Below are positions 1 through 8,617 of a stretch of DNA of 41,922 nt, one piece after another (the stretch's first letter is position 1; the number at the start of each line of letters is the position of its first letter). This DNA is from CAIPVR01 sp049316905 (GTDB lineage Bacteria; Actinomycetota; Acidimicrobiia; Acidimicrobiales; Microtrichaceae): assembly GCA_049316905.1 (NCBI GenBank), contig JBMOJH010000017.1, forward strand, positions 1-41,922, given 5' to 3'. Made by a program: the position numbers and the translations under genes. The notes under the pieces are model-generated. The model was not told the DNA's origin. It saw only the letters and a program-made list of their open reading frames with translations, and did no database searches.

Positions 1-2
1 AG

Positions 3-2384
3 GTGCTCGGCGGCGACCTCCACGGGGGTGGACTCCTGCTCGACCCCGAGGACGAGAACGCGCCGGGGGCTGATGCCCTGCCCGCGCCGGTGCTCTCCGA
101 CCTGCGCGCGGTGCTCCGGGACGGGACCCCGCCCGGCGACCGCCTCGTGGACCTCGACGACGGCTGGCTCGCGGGTACCGCGTCGGTCCAGGGCCAGGTG
201 CGCGCCGCGCTGCTCGTGCGCGGTGGCCCGGAGATGACCCCCACCCGGGCCCGCGCCCTCGTGGCGCTCTGCCGGGAGGCCGCCATCGGGCTCCGCGCCG
301 TGGAGCAGGCCGAGCAGAACGTGCGGCAACGCTCGGAGGAGCGGTTCGCCTCCTTGATCGACAACTCCTCTGACATCGTGGCGATCCTCGACCACGAGGG
401 TCGGATCACCTACGTCTCGCCGGTGGCACGCCGTCTGCTCGGCTACCCCCTGAGCTACGCCGAGGGGCTGCCCGCCCTCGAGCTCGTCCACCCCGACGAC
501 CGACGGATCGCCGGGTCGCTGGTCGCGGACGTCCGCCGCGGCGTGCGCGACGACGCCGAGGTCCGCCTCCGGCACGTGGCCGGCACCTACCACTGGTTCG
601 AGGTGGTGGGCGTGGACCTGAGCGACGACCCGAACATCCGTGGCATGGTGCTGACCGCCCGTGAGATCGGTGACCGCAAGGCCGCCGAGGAGCAGCTCCA
701 GCTCTCCGAGGCCCGGTTCAAGGCCCTGGTGCAGCGGTCGTCGGACCTGGTGCTCGTGGTCGACCCCACCGAGGGCATCCGCTACGTCTCCCCCTCGGTC
801 GCCACCGTGGTGGGCCTCGAGGAGGCCGAGGCGCTCGGTCGCCCGCTCGAGGAGATCTTCCGCGACTCCGGGACCGACTGGGAGGTCGCACTGCGCCGTG
901 CGGCGCCTCGCGACGGCGGGCACCCGGAGCTGCTGGAGTTCGGCTTCCGCAACGCGATGGACGAGTGGGTGCACCTCGAGGCCACGGTGAGCGACCTCCG
1001 GGCCGAGCCGTCGGTCGGCGGCTTCGTGCTCAACGCCCGTGACGTCACGGAGCGCACGTCGATGCTGCAGCGCCTCCGCTACCAGGCCACCCACGACGAC
1101 CTCACGGGCCTCCCGAACCGCGTGCTCGCGGCCGAGGAGCTCTCCGGCATGCTGTCCCGCAACGGCGGCAACAGCACCGTGGCCGTGGTCTCGGTGGACC
1201 TCGACGACTTCAAGGACGTCAACGACAGCCTGGGCCTCGCCCACGGCGACGAGCTGCTCCGCGCCGTGGCGGACCGCGTCACCACCTCGCTCGCCTTCGG
1301 CGACCTCGTCGCCCGCGTCGGCGGCGACGAGTTCCTCGTGGTGCTCGAGCGGGCCCACGGCGAGGACCGGGTCCTCGAGGTGGCGGAACGAATCCTGAGT
1401 GACCTCTCGCAGCCCTTCGCCGTCGCGGGCCGCGAGCTGTCGGTGACCGCCTCCGCGGGCGTCGCCTTCGACCACGACCGCACCACGGCCGCGGAGGTCC
1501 TCCTCCGCAACGCCGACACGGCGATGTACAAGGCGAAGGAGCAGGGCAAGCGTCAGGCCGTCGTGTTCGAGGCCGAGATGCACACCGCCAGCTTCGACCG
1601 TCTCGAGCTCCGGGCGGACCTGGCCCGTGCGGTGGAGACCGACCAGCTGATCGCCCACTACCAGCCGATCGTCGACCTCCAGACCCACCGCGTGGTCGGT
1701 TGCGAGGCGCTGGTGCGGTGGCAGCACCCGCGCCGCGGCCTGCTGAGCCCTGCGATCTTCGTGCCGCTGGCCGAGGAGTCCGGTCTGATCGGCCGGCTCG
1801 GCGAGTGGATCCTCGAACGGGCGTGCCGTGACCTCGCCGAGTGGCGCCGGACGCTGGGCGACGCCGCCCGGGACCTGACGATCTCGGTGAACCTGTCGGC
1901 CCAGGAGCTGCACTCCGAGCGGCTGCTGCCGGCGGTCACGTCGATCCTCCACGACACCGGCCTGCCGGCGGACCGCCTGGTCCTCGAGGTGACCGAGTCG
2001 AACCTGCTCACCGACACCGACGTGGTGCAGGACCGGATGGAGCGACTGCGCTCGCTCGGCGCCCGGCTCGCCATCGACGACTTCGGCACGGGCTACTCCT
2101 CGCTCGGTTACATCCACCGGTTCGCCTTCGACGTGCTCAAGATCGACCGGAGCTTCGTGGAGGGCCTCGAGCGTCCGACCAACCGGCGCATCGTCACCGC
2201 GGTCATCGACCTCGCCCGGGAGCTGGGCGTGCGGGTCGTGGCCGAGGGTATCGAGGAGGACGAGCAGGAGGAGATCCTCGTGGAGCTCGGCTGCGCACTC
2301 GGCCAGGGCTTCAAGTTCTCCCGGCCCGTGCCCGCGGTGGACTTCGCCCGCCTCCTGCGCGCCCCCGCGAACACCACCGCCTGA
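3..2384 (+). CDS. PAS-PAS-GGDEF-EAL cyclic-di-GMP signalling protein (5' end cut by window)
   Basis: Bifunctional cyclic-di-GMP protein. The first ~100 residues look like the end of a GAF-type sensor. Two PAS domains follow (about 108-230 and 233-352), then GGDEF (about 355-525) and EAL (about 535-785). The diguanylate cyclase signature GGDEF is intact at 440-444. The four residues ahead of LVARVGGDEF read AFGD rather than RxxD, so the product-inhibition site seems absent. The EAL domain keeps EAL (568-570), SVNLSAQEL, EVTES, DDFGTGYSS (from 692), KIDRSF and AEGIEE, so phosphodiesterase activity is also plausible. No membrane segment is visible in the part seen. The frame stays open to the window edge and the GTG at position 3 is probably internal, so the true start and upstream domains are missing. 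The stop lies 17 bases before the next gene. The net direction of its activity cannot be told from sequence. Confidence 0.93.
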   Translation: MLGGDLHGGGLLLDPEDENAPGADALPAPVLSDLRAVLRDGTPPGDRLVDLDDGWLAGTASVQGQVRAALLVRGGPEMTPTRARALVALCREAAIGLRAVEQAEQNVRQRSEERFASLIDNSSDIVAILDHEGRITYVSPVARRLLGYPLSYAEGLPALELVHPDDRRIAGSLVADVRRGVRDDAEVRLRHVAGTYHWFEVVGVDLSDDPNIRGMVLTAREIGDRKAAEEQLQLSEARFKALVQRSSDLVLVVDPTEGIRYVSPSVATVVGLEEAEALGRPLEEIFRDSGTDWEVALRRAAPRDGGHPELLEFGFRNAMDEWVHLEATVSDLRAEPSVGGFVLNARDVTERTSMLQRLRYQATHDDLTGLPNRVLAAEELSGMLSRNGGNSTVAVVSVDLDDFKDVNDSLGLAHGDELLRAVADRVTTSLAFGDLVARVGGDEFLVVLERAHGEDRVLEVAERILSDLSQPFAVAGRELSVTASAGVAFDHDRTTAAEVLLRNADTAMYKAKEQGKRQAVVFEAEMHTASFDRLELRADLARAVETDQLIAHYQPIVDLQTHRVVGCEALVRWQHPRRGLLSPAIFVPLAEESGLIGRLGEWILERACRDLAEWRRTLGDAARDLTISVNLSAQELHSERLLPAVTSILHDTGLPADRLVLEVTESNLLTDTDVVQDRMERLRSLGARLAIDDFGTGYSSLGYIHRFAFDVLKIDRSFVEGLERPTNRRIVTAVIDLARELGVRVVAEGIEEDEQEEILVELGCALGQGFKFSRPVPAVDFARLLRAPANTTA

Positions 2385-2401
2385 GCGGCCAGACTGTCCC
2401 G

Positions 2402-3256
2402 GTGGGCGGACCGGCCGGGATCGTGGAGGTGGAGGACCCCGCCTCACCCCTGCTCGACGACTACCGCCACCTGACCGACGCCGCGGCGCGCCGGGCGGAC
2501 CGCCCCGTGGCGATCGTCGAGGGCGTCGTGGCGCTGCGCCGGGTGCTGTGGGGCCGGGTGCCGTTGCGGTCCGTAGCGCTCACGCCCGCCCGCGCCGCAG
2601 GGCTCGCCGCGGAGGTGACCCGTGCGGCTCCGGGCACACCGGTGCTGGTGGCACCGCGGGCGGTGCTCGCCGAGGTCGCCGGCTTCGACGTCCACCGCGG
2701 CGTGCTCGCCGCCATGGACCGACCCGCCCCTCGACCGGTGTCCGAGGTGCTGGCCGGGGCCCGGGCGGCGGGAGCGGTGGCCGTCGCGGAGGGATTGAGC
2801 GACCACGAGAACGTGGGCGCGGTCTTCCGCAACGCGGCGGGGTTGGGACTGGGCGCGGTGCTCCTCGACGGCCGCTGCGCCGAGCCGCTCTACCGACGGT
2901 CGATCCGGGTCTCGCTCGGCTGGGCCGCCGTGCTCCCCCACGCCCGCCTGGGCACCCTGGCGGACGACCTGGCGACCGTGAGCGCCGCCGGCTTCCGACC
3001 GCTCGCGCTCACCACGTCACCCGCGGCCGTGCCGGTCGGCGAGGCCGGGGCCGCGGGCCTCTTCGACGGCCCCGTCGCGCTCCTCGTCGGCGCCGAGGGG
3101 CCGGGCCTGGACCCCGCGACCGTTGACGCCTGCGATGCCGAGGTCACGGTGCCGATGGCGCCCGGGGCGGACTCGTTCAACGTGGCGACCGCGCTCGCCG
3201 TGGTGGGCGCGTTCCTCGCGCACCACCGGCGGGACCCGGACCGCACGCTCTCCTGA
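2402..3256 (+). CDS. TrmH/SpoU-family RNA 2'-O-methyltransferase
   Basis: Predicted SAM-dependent ribose 2'-O-methyltransferase acting on tRNA or rRNA. The three SPOUT motifs are visible: NVGAVFRNA near residue 140, GAEGPGL near 230, and PMAPGADSFNVATA near 250-260, the last forming part of the trefoil-knot SAM site. An N-terminal substrate-binding region of ~100 residues precedes the catalytic domain. At about 284 residues the length is normal for the family. I chose the GTG at 2402. In-frame GTGs at 2423 and 2429 are alternatives, and no strong Shine-Dalgarno separates them. The gene follows the cyclic-di-GMP gene closely and converges on ribH with an inverted repeat between them. The target nucleotide cannot be predicted; TrmH, RlmB and TsnR relatives share these motifs. 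Confidence 0.88.
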   Translation: MGGPAGIVEVEDPASPLLDDYRHLTDAAARRADRPVAIVEGVVALRRVLWGRVPLRSVALTPARAAGLAAEVTRAAPGTPVLVAPRAVLAEVAGFDVHRGVLAAMDRPAPRPVSEVLAGARAAGAVAVAEGLSDHENVGAVFRNAAGLGLGAVLLDGRCAEPLYRRSIRVSLGWAAVLPHARLGTLADDLATVSAAGFRPLALTTSPAAVPVGEAGAAGLFDGPVALLVGAEGPGLDPATVDACDAEVTVPMAPGADSFNVATALAVVGAFLAHHRRDPDRTLS

Positions 3257-3291
3257 GCGTCGCCACCCCTGAGGGGCACGCACGCTCAGGA
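3251..3291. terminator. Inverted repeat at a convergent junction, likely bidirectional terminator
   Basis: TCCTGAGCGT at 3251-3260 is the exact reverse complement of ACGCTCAGGA at 3282-3291. The 21-base loop holds a second small stem, CCCC-TGA-GGGG. The left arm includes the stop codon of the RNA methyltransferase, and ribH ends 22 bases to the right. No T tract follows on either strand, which is common for high-GC actinobacterial terminators. The function is inferred from position. Confidence 0.55.
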
Positions 3292-3312
3292 AAGGGCGCG
3301 GACTGCGACGGC

Positions 3313-3813
3313 TCAGGCGTCGCGGACGGCGCGGAGCAGGGCCGCCATCTCGAGCGCCACGTCCGCGGCCTCCTCGCCCTTGTTGTCACCCGCAACGTCG
3401 CCGTCGACCACGGATCGGACCAGCGCCTGCCGGCGGTCCTCCACCGTGAGCACGCCGAAGGCCACCGGCACGCCGGTGCGGAGCTGCACCTCCATGACGG
3501 CCTCGGCCGCGGGGCCGGCGACGTACTCGAAATGGGCGGTGTCGCCCCGGATCACGCAGCCGATGGCGATGACCGCGTCGTAGCGGCCGGTCGAGGCCAT
3601 CGCGGAACACCCCAGGGGCACCTCGAACGCGCCGGGTACCCACGCGATGTCGACGTCCTCGGGCGCCACGCCGCACTCCTCCAGGCGACGAGTCGCGCCG
3701 CGCAGCAGCCGGTCGGTCACCGCACGGTTCCATCGGGCCACCACCACGCCGATGCGCCGGCCGGTGCCGTCGGGGCGGCCCCGCTCGCCCTCGCCACGGA
3801 AGTCCTGTCCCAT
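3313..3813 (-). CDS. ribH: 6,7-dimethyl-8-ribityllumazine synthase
   Basis: Penultimate enzyme of riboflavin synthesis: it condenses 5-amino-6-ribitylaminouracil with 3,4-dihydroxy-2-butanone 4-phosphate to form lumazine. The family pattern is clear: VVVARWN near residue 25, VPGAFEVP at 59-66, the RGDTAHFEY loop with the conserved histidine at 94, and DNKGEEAADVA near 145. At 166 residues it has the usual length, with a short hydrophilic N-terminal extension. The ATG at 3813 lies 4 bases after the ribBA stop, making it the last gene of ribD-ribE-ribBA-ribH. It probably assembles as an icosahedral or pentameric cytosolic complex, as is known for the family. Confidence 0.97.
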   Translation of the reverse strand: MGQDFRGEGERGRPDGTGRRIGVVVARWNRAVTDRLLRGATRRLEECGVAPEDVDIAWVPGAFEVPLGCSAMASTGRYDAVIAIGCVIRGDTAHFEYVAGPAAEAVMEVQLRTGVPVAFGVLTVEDRRQALVRSVVDGDVAGDNKGEEAADVALEMAALLRAVRDA

Positions 3814-3817
3814 TCGC

Positions 3818-5065
3818 TCAGTCCAGACCCTCGAGCAGGTGGCCCATCTTCTCCCGCTTGGTGCGCAGGTAGTCGATGTTCTCTGGGTTCGGCACCGACT
3901 CCACCGGGACGCGCTCGGTGATCTCGAGCCCGAAGCCCTCGAGGCCGCCGTACTTCGCCGGGTTGTTGGTCATGAGCCGCATGGTGGTGATCCCGAGGTC
4001 GTTGAGGATCTGCGCGCCGATGCCGTACTCGCGGGAGTCCACCGGCAGACCCAGCTCGGTGTTGGCCTCGACGGTGTCGTGGCCCTCCTCCTGGAGGCTG
4101 TAGGCGCGGATCTTGTGGCCCAGGCCGATCCCCCGGCCCTCGTGGCCCCGCAGGTACACCAGCACCCCGAGCCCGTCCTCGGCGATCCGCTCCATGGCCG
4201 CGTGCAGCTGCACACCGCAGTCGCAGCGGAGGGAGTGGAAGACGTCGCCGGTGAGGCACTCGGAGTGCACGCGGACGAGCACGTCGGACTCGCCCTGCAC
4301 CGCGCCGCGGGCGAAGGCCACGTGCTGTTCGCCGTCGAGCACGGACTCGTACACGTAGCAGGTGAAGTCGCCCCACGGCGTGGGGATCCGGGCCTCGGCC
4401 ACCCGCTTGACCAGCTTCTCGTTCTGGCGCCGGTACTTGATGAGCTGGGCGATGCTGATCATCAGCAGGTCGTGCTCCCGGCAGAACTCCACCAGGTCCG
4501 GCACCCGCGCCATCGTGCCGTCGTCGTTGACGATCTCGCAGAGCACGCCGGCCGGGTACAGCCCGGCCATCCGGGCGAGGTCCACCGCGGCCTCGGTGTG
4601 TCCGGCCCGCTTGAGCACCCCGCCCTCCGCGTACCGCAGCGGGAAGATGTGACCCGGGCGGGCCAGGTCGGCGGGGGTGGTCGCCGGGTCCGTCAGGGCC
4701 CGGAGCGTGGCCGAGCGGTCCGCGGCGGAGATGCCGGTCGAGGTTCCGTGCACGTAGTCGACCGAGTAGGTGAAGGCGGTACGGTGCGACTCGGTGTTGT
4801 CGCGCACCATCAGCGGGATCTCGAGCTCGTCGAGGCGCTCCCCGAGCAGCGGCACGCAGATCACGCCAGAGGTGTGGCGCACGAAGAACGTGATCTTCTC
4901 CGGGGTCGCGGCCTCCGCCGCCATGATGAGGTCGCCCTCGTTCTCACGGTCCTCGTCGTCGACCACGACGATGATCTCGCCACGGGCGATGGCCGCCACG
5001 GCGTCCTCGATCGACGCGAAGTCCGATGACACCTCGCCCTGCTCCTCCAGCGGTTCGCGGCTCAT
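3818..5065 (-). CDS. ribBA: Bifunctional 3,4-dihydroxy-2-butanone-4-phosphate synthase / GTP cyclohydrolase II
   Basis: It supplies both riboflavin precursors. The N-terminal domain (1 to ~205) makes dihydroxybutanone phosphate from ribulose 5-phosphate and shows EDRENEGDL at 38-46, GTSTGISAADR near 107-117 and RPGHIFPLR near 136. The C-terminal domain (~210-400) opens GTP; its zinc ligands are visible as C270, C281 and C283 in SECLTGDVFHSLRCDCG, followed by LRGHEGRGIGL. At 415 residues it is full length for the fused enzyme. The ATG at 5065 overlaps the ribE stop as ATGA, so translation is probably coupled. Both domains keep their signature residues, so I expect both to be active. Confidence 0.98.
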   Translation of the reverse strand: MSREPLEEQGEVSSDFASIEDAVAAIARGEIIVVVDDEDRENEGDLIMAAEAATPEKITFFVRHTSGVICVPLLGERLDELEIPLMVRDNTESHRTAFTYSVDYVHGTSTGISAADRSATLRALTDPATTPADLARPGHIFPLRYAEGGVLKRAGHTEAAVDLARMAGLYPAGVLCEIVNDDGTMARVPDLVEFCREHDLLMISIAQLIKYRRQNEKLVKRVAEARIPTPWGDFTCYVYESVLDGEQHVAFARGAVQGESDVLVRVHSECLTGDVFHSLRCDCGVQLHAAMERIAEDGLGVLVYLRGHEGRGIGLGHKIRAYSLQEEGHDTVEANTELGLPVDSREYGIGAQILNDLGITTMRLMTNNPAKYGGLEGFGLEITERVPVESVPNPENIDYLRTKREKMGHLLEGLD

Positions 5066-5661
5066 GCCGACGCTCCCTCTCCGTGGGCGGCCGTGGGCAG
5101 GAAGCCGCCCAGGAGCCGCTCGGCGTACTTGGCCATCACGTCGACCTCCAGGTTGACGGCGTCGCCAGGGGCCCGTCGCCCCAGGGTGGTGACCTCGGCG
5201 GTGTGCGGGATCAGCGCCACGGTGAACCCGTCGGCGAGCACGTCCACCACGGTGAGCGACACCCCGTCGACGGTGACCGAGCCCTTCTCCACCACGTAGC
5301 GGAGGAGGTCACCCGGCATCCGCACCCGCAGGTCGGGCGCCGGCACCACCACCTCCCCCACCGCGTCGACGTGGCCCTGCACCAGGTGGCCGCCGAGCCG
5401 GTCCTCCAGACGCACGGGGCGCTCGAGGTTGACCGGATCCCCGGGCTGCAGCGCACCCAGCGAGGTGCGGCGGAAGGTCTCGTCGCTCACGTCCGCCTCC
5501 CACCAGTCCTCGCCCCACGCCACCGCCGTCAGGCAACAGCCGTTGACCGCGATCGAGGCGCCGAGGGTGACGTCGTCGAGCACCCGGGTCGCGCCGAGGC
5601 GCAGCCGCGGCCCGTCGAGGGACACCACCGAGCCCAGCTCCTCCACGATGCCGGTGAACAT
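5062..5661 (-). CDS. ribE: Riboflavin synthase alpha subunit
   Basis: Catalyses the dismutation of two lumazines to riboflavin plus the pyrimidine precursor. The protein begins with the family hallmark MFTGIVEELG and carries two homologous lumazine-binding barrels, about 1-95 and 96-190; the second begins near HLVQGHVDAVG. I chose the ATG at 5661 because the hallmark starts there, although the frame is open further upstream. This gives 199 residues, the usual length. Its start codon shares one base with the ribD stop (TGATG) and its stop overlaps the ribBA start, indicating tight translational coupling. The enzyme is also called ribC in some actinobacterial annotations. Confidence 0.96.
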   Translation of the reverse strand: MFTGIVEELGSVVSLDGPRLRLGATRVLDDVTLGASIAVNGCCLTAVAWGEDWWEADVSDETFRRTSLGALQPGDPVNLERPVRLEDRLGGHLVQGHVDAVGEVVVPAPDLRVRMPGDLLRYVVEKGSVTVDGVSLTVVDVLADGFTVALIPHTAEVTTLGRRAPGDAVNLEVDVMAKYAERLLGGFLPTAAHGEGASA

Positions 5662-6725
5662 CAGTCGTCCTCCGCCGTGACCGCCGGGGCCAGCTCGACG
5701 CGCAGGTCGTCGCCCACCCGGTCGACCGACAGGAACCGCCCGCGCCACAGATCTGCGATGTCGTAGGCGCCGTGGCCGCCGAACAGGCCGTTCGCGTCCT
5801 GGCCGCCGAAGAGCGCCGGGGCCAGGTAGATCACGTAGCGGTCCACCAGCCCGGCCCGGTGGAACGCGCCCGCCACGTTGGCGCCACCCTCCACGAGGAG
5901 CTGCACCACGCCCTCGGCCCCGAGGTCGTCGAGCACTGCGCCGAGGTCGCCCTTCATCTCGGTGCAGGGCTGCACGCGCGACCCGGGCGGCACCGCGCCG
6001 AGCACGATCCGGCGGGGATCGAGACGGCCCTCCGGCGGCGGGACCGGTGGGCGGTAGTCGCGCACGGTCAGGGACGGGTCGTCACGACGGACCGTTCCTG
6101 CCCCCACGAGGATGGCGTCGGACTCCGCCCGGAGGCGGTGGCCATCCGCGCGGGCCAGCGGCGAGGTGATCCACTGGCTCGAGCCGTTGGGGGCCGCCGT
6201 GCCGCCGTCGAGGCTGGCGGCGAGCTTGAGCACGACCCACGGTCGGCCGGTCCGGCGGTGCTTGAGGTAGGCGGCGAGCTGGTTGGTCACCTGGTCGGCC
6301 TGCACACCGACGGTCACGTCCACCCCGGCCTCGCGGAGGGCACGCACGCCGGTGCCGGCCACCTGGGGATCGGGGTCCTCGATGCCCACCACCACGCGGG
6401 CGATCCCGGCGGCGAGCACGGCGTCCACGCACGGCGGGGTGCGCCCGTGGTGGCTGCACGGCTCGAGCGTGACGTACAGCGTGGCCCCGGCGGCGCGCTC
6501 CCCCGCCTCGCGGAGCGCCACCACCTCGGCGTGGTCGCCGCCCGGCGGCTGCGTGGCCCCCTCGAACATCCGGCCGTCCGGGGTCCGGACCACCGCACCC
6601 ACCCAGGGATTGGGTGACGTGCTGCATCGCACGGCGCCGGCGGCGGCCATCGCCCGGGTCATGCACTCCCGGTCGACCGCGTCGGACCGCGGGTCGTGGG
6701 AACCGGTGGTCATAGGGAACGCCAT
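5661..6725 (-). CDS. ribD: Bifunctional diaminohydroxyphosphoribosylaminopyrimidine deaminase / 5-amino-6-(5-phosphoribosylamino)uracil reductase
   Basis: Second and third steps of riboflavin synthesis. The N-terminal deaminase shows the zinc motif HAE at about 65 and PCSHHGRTPPC at about 89-99. The C-terminal NADPH-dependent reductase shows WVVLKLAASLDG, SSQWIT and DAILVGAGTVRRDDPSLTVR. I set the start at the ATG at 6725, with GGCGG a few bases upstream, giving 354 residues; the ATG at 6713 is an alternative. Longer in-frame starts would overlap the preceding mog/moaB gene. It heads the four rib genes. The 97 bases upstream show no FMN riboswitch core, so FMN control is not evident. Confidence 0.95.
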   Translation of the reverse strand: MAFPMTTGSHDPRSDAVDRECMTRAMAAAGAVRCSTSPNPWVGAVVRTPDGRMFEGATQPPGGDHAEVVALREAGERAAGATLYVTLEPCSHHGRTPPCVDAVLAAGIARVVVGIEDPDPQVAGTGVRALREAGVDVTVGVQADQVTNQLAAYLKHRRTGRPWVVLKLAASLDGGTAAPNGSSQWITSPLARADGHRLRAESDAILVGAGTVRRDDPSLTVRDYRPPVPPPEGRLDPRRIVLGAVPPGSRVQPCTEMKGDLGAVLDDLGAEGVVQLLVEGGANVAGAFHRAGLVDRYVIYLAPALFGGQDANGLFGGHGAYDIADLWRGRFLSVDRVGDDLRVELAPAVTAEDD

Positions 6726-6822
6726 GCTACCGCCACGGTCCCGGATCGGTCGAAGCCGGACCGACCGTCTGGAATTCGACCGCCCGTCCCGGCCGGCGCG
6801 CTCCGGAGCCGCCCGACCGTGC

Positions 6823-7374
6823 TCAGTCCTGGCCGGTGGGATGGCCGCCGGATCCCCCGCCGAGCAGGTGGATGGCATGGGGCACCACGTCGAGCACCGC
6901 GGCGAGCATCTCGACCGCCCCGGCCGTCGAGCCGGGGGTGTTCAGGATGAGCGAGGCGCCGCGGACACCCGCAACGTTCCGCGACAGGCGTCCGAGGGGG
7001 TTCACGGCCCGCATCGCCTCGGCCAGGCCGGGCGCCGTGCGGTCGAGGATCCGCTTCGTCGCCTCCGGCGTGAGGTCGCGGCGCCCGAAGCCGGTCCCGC
7101 CGGTGGTCACGATCAGCCCGTTGAAGCCGTAGGCCATGTACGAGAGGGCGTTGGAGACCTCCTCCACGCCGTCGGAGACCACCCGGTGCTCGATGACCGA
7201 GTAGCCCGCCTCCTTGAGCTGCGCGACCAGCGCAGCGCCGCTGCGGTCCTCACGGGTCCCGGCCACCACTCCGTCGGAGACGGTCAGCACCTTCGCCTGC
7301 AGCGCCGGGCGCCCGTCGCTGTCCGCTGCGTGTTCGTGCTCCACCGTGTCCTCCGGTCCGTGCGGTCTGCGCAC
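6823..7374 (-). CDS. MogA/MoaB-family molybdopterin adenylyltransferase
   Basis: Predicted molybdenum cofactor enzyme that adenylylates molybdopterin before metal insertion. Visible family features are VLTVSDG near residue 30, TTGGTGFGRRD near 90, TPEATKRIL, and NTPGSTAGAVE near the end; together these form the MPT-binding fold. The length is 183 residues. The start is GTG at 7374; a GTG ten codons downstream (7344) is also possible because the first residues are not conserved. It lies 25 bases after rsmB and 97 bases before ribD. In mycobacteria the gene between rsmB and ribD is rpe, so the neighbourhood differs here. MogA and MoaB roles cannot be separated by sequence alone. Confidence 0.9.
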   Translation of the reverse strand: MRRPHGPEDTVEHEHAADSDGRPALQAKVLTVSDGVVAGTREDRSGAALVAQLKEAGYSVIEHRVVSDGVEEVSNALSYMAYGFNGLIVTTGGTGFGRRDLTPEATKRILDRTAPGLAEAMRAVNPLGRLSRNVAGVRGASLILNTPGSTAGAVEMLAAVLDVVPHAIHLLGGGSGGHPTGQD

Positions 7375-7399
7375 CGCCCGGCGATGGTACCGCCGCTGC

Positions 7400-8617
7400 T
7401 CAGGCCGCCGGTCGGCGTCGGTACCGGAAGATGCACATGCCGTCGGTTCCCGCGTCCTGCGGCAGGAGGATCGCCCCCCTCCCCCACGGTCGCCAGGGTC
7501 CGTCGGGCGGGGGCAGCGGCTCGAGGTCGGGCCGAGCCGCAGCGAGCGCGGCGTCCACGTCGGTCGACTCGGCCGCGGTCAGCGTGCAGACGCTGTAGGT
7601 GAGCTCGCCACCCACACCCACCAGCTCGGCGGCCGCGGTCAGGAGCCCGCGCTGCAGGGCCGACAGCCGCTCCGGGGTGTCGGCGTCGAGGCGCCAGCGG
7701 GCATCGGGGCGACGACGCAGCACCCCGAGCCCCGAGCACGGCGCATCGAGGAGCACGCGGTCGAACGCGGCCGGCCGGAGCGGCGGATGCGCCGCGTCGG
7801 CCACCAGGACGGCGAGGTCGGACGCGCCGAGGCGGGCCGCGTTCGCCGCCACCAGCCCGGCGCGCGCCGGGCGCAGGTCCGCGGCCACCACCCGGGCCCC
7901 GGTGGCAGCGAGGGCGGTGGCCTTGCCGCCGGGAGCGGCGCACAGGTCCGCGACGACCTGGCCGGGGCCGGCGCCGACCGCCGCGGCGACCCACTGCGAC
8001 GCGAGGTCCTGCACGTAGCCGTCGTCGCGGACGGTGGCGGAGGGCGCCTCGTCCATCGCCTCGAGCGCGCCGAGCGCGTCCTCGCGGCCGAGGTCGGCCA
8101 CCAACCGCTCCAGGACCCAGTCCGGGTAGCTGAGCCGCGTGGCGTCGTCGGGGAACTCGACCGGTGCCGACGCCACCTTGCGGAGCACCGCGTTCGCGAG
8201 GCCCCGGAACCGCTTCGGCGCGGCGGCCACCGTGGCGGACACCACGGCGTAGTCGGGCAGGTCGTCGCGGTACACGAGCTGGTAGGCGCCCAGCCGGAGG
8301 GCCCGCTGGGCCGCGGGCGGCGCCTCGCTGGTCAGGAAGCGGCCGACCAGGTGGTCCACGGAACGCCGCCGACGGAGCGTGCCGTAGACCAGGTCGGTCA
8401 CCAGTCGGCGGTCGTCGTCGCCCAGACCGGACCGCCCGAGCGCGGCGGGCAGCGCCAGGTTGGCGTAGGCGCCCTCATCCTCCACGCGGGCGAGGACCTC
8501 CAGGGCGAGGCGCCGGCTCGCGGCCCCGCTCACCGCGGCGTCCCCCGCCCCGCCGCCCGCCCCGTCGCGACGACCGCGACGGCCCGGGGCGCGTCCCCCG
8601 CCGCCGGGCCCGCTCAC
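7400..8617 (-). CDS. rsmB: 16S rRNA (cytosine-5)-methyltransferase RsmB/Sun
   Basis: Methylates a cytosine of 16S rRNA (C967 in E. coli numbering) with SAM. Residues ~33-150 form the NusB-like RNA-binding domain. The C-terminal Rossmann domain has the SAM motif DLCAAPGGK at 224-232, DAPCSGLG with C294, and YSVCTLT with the catalytic C344. The 405-residue length fits, with a Gly/Arg-rich N-terminal stretch of ~30 residues that may be overcalled. The GTG at 8617 overlaps the fmt stop as GTGA. Def-Fmt-RsmB clustering is widely conserved and links it to translation initiation functions. Confidence 0.95.
   Translation of the reverse strand: MSGPGGGGRAPGRRGRRDGAGGGAGDAAVSGAASRRLALEVLARVEDEGAYANLALPAALGRSGLGDDDRRLVTDLVYGTLRRRRSVDHLVGRFLTSEAPPAAQRALRLGAYQLVYRDDLPDYAVVSATVAAAPKRFRGLANAVLRKVASAPVEFPDDATRLSYPDWVLERLVADLGREDALGALEAMDEAPSATVRDDGYVQDLASQWVAAAVGAGPGQVVADLCAAPGGKATALAATGARVVAADLRPARAGLVAANAARLGASDLAVLVADAAHPPLRPAAFDRVLLDAPCSGLGVLRRRPDARWRLDADTPERLSALQRGLLTAAAELVGVGGELTYSVCTLTAAESTDVDAALAAARPDLEPLPPPDGPWRPWGRGAILLPQDAGTDGMCIFRYRRRPAA

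Noticed and set aside
6726..6822. Possible FMN riboswitch before ribD
   Set aside because: The gap is only 97 bases and the conserved core of the RFN element is not present.
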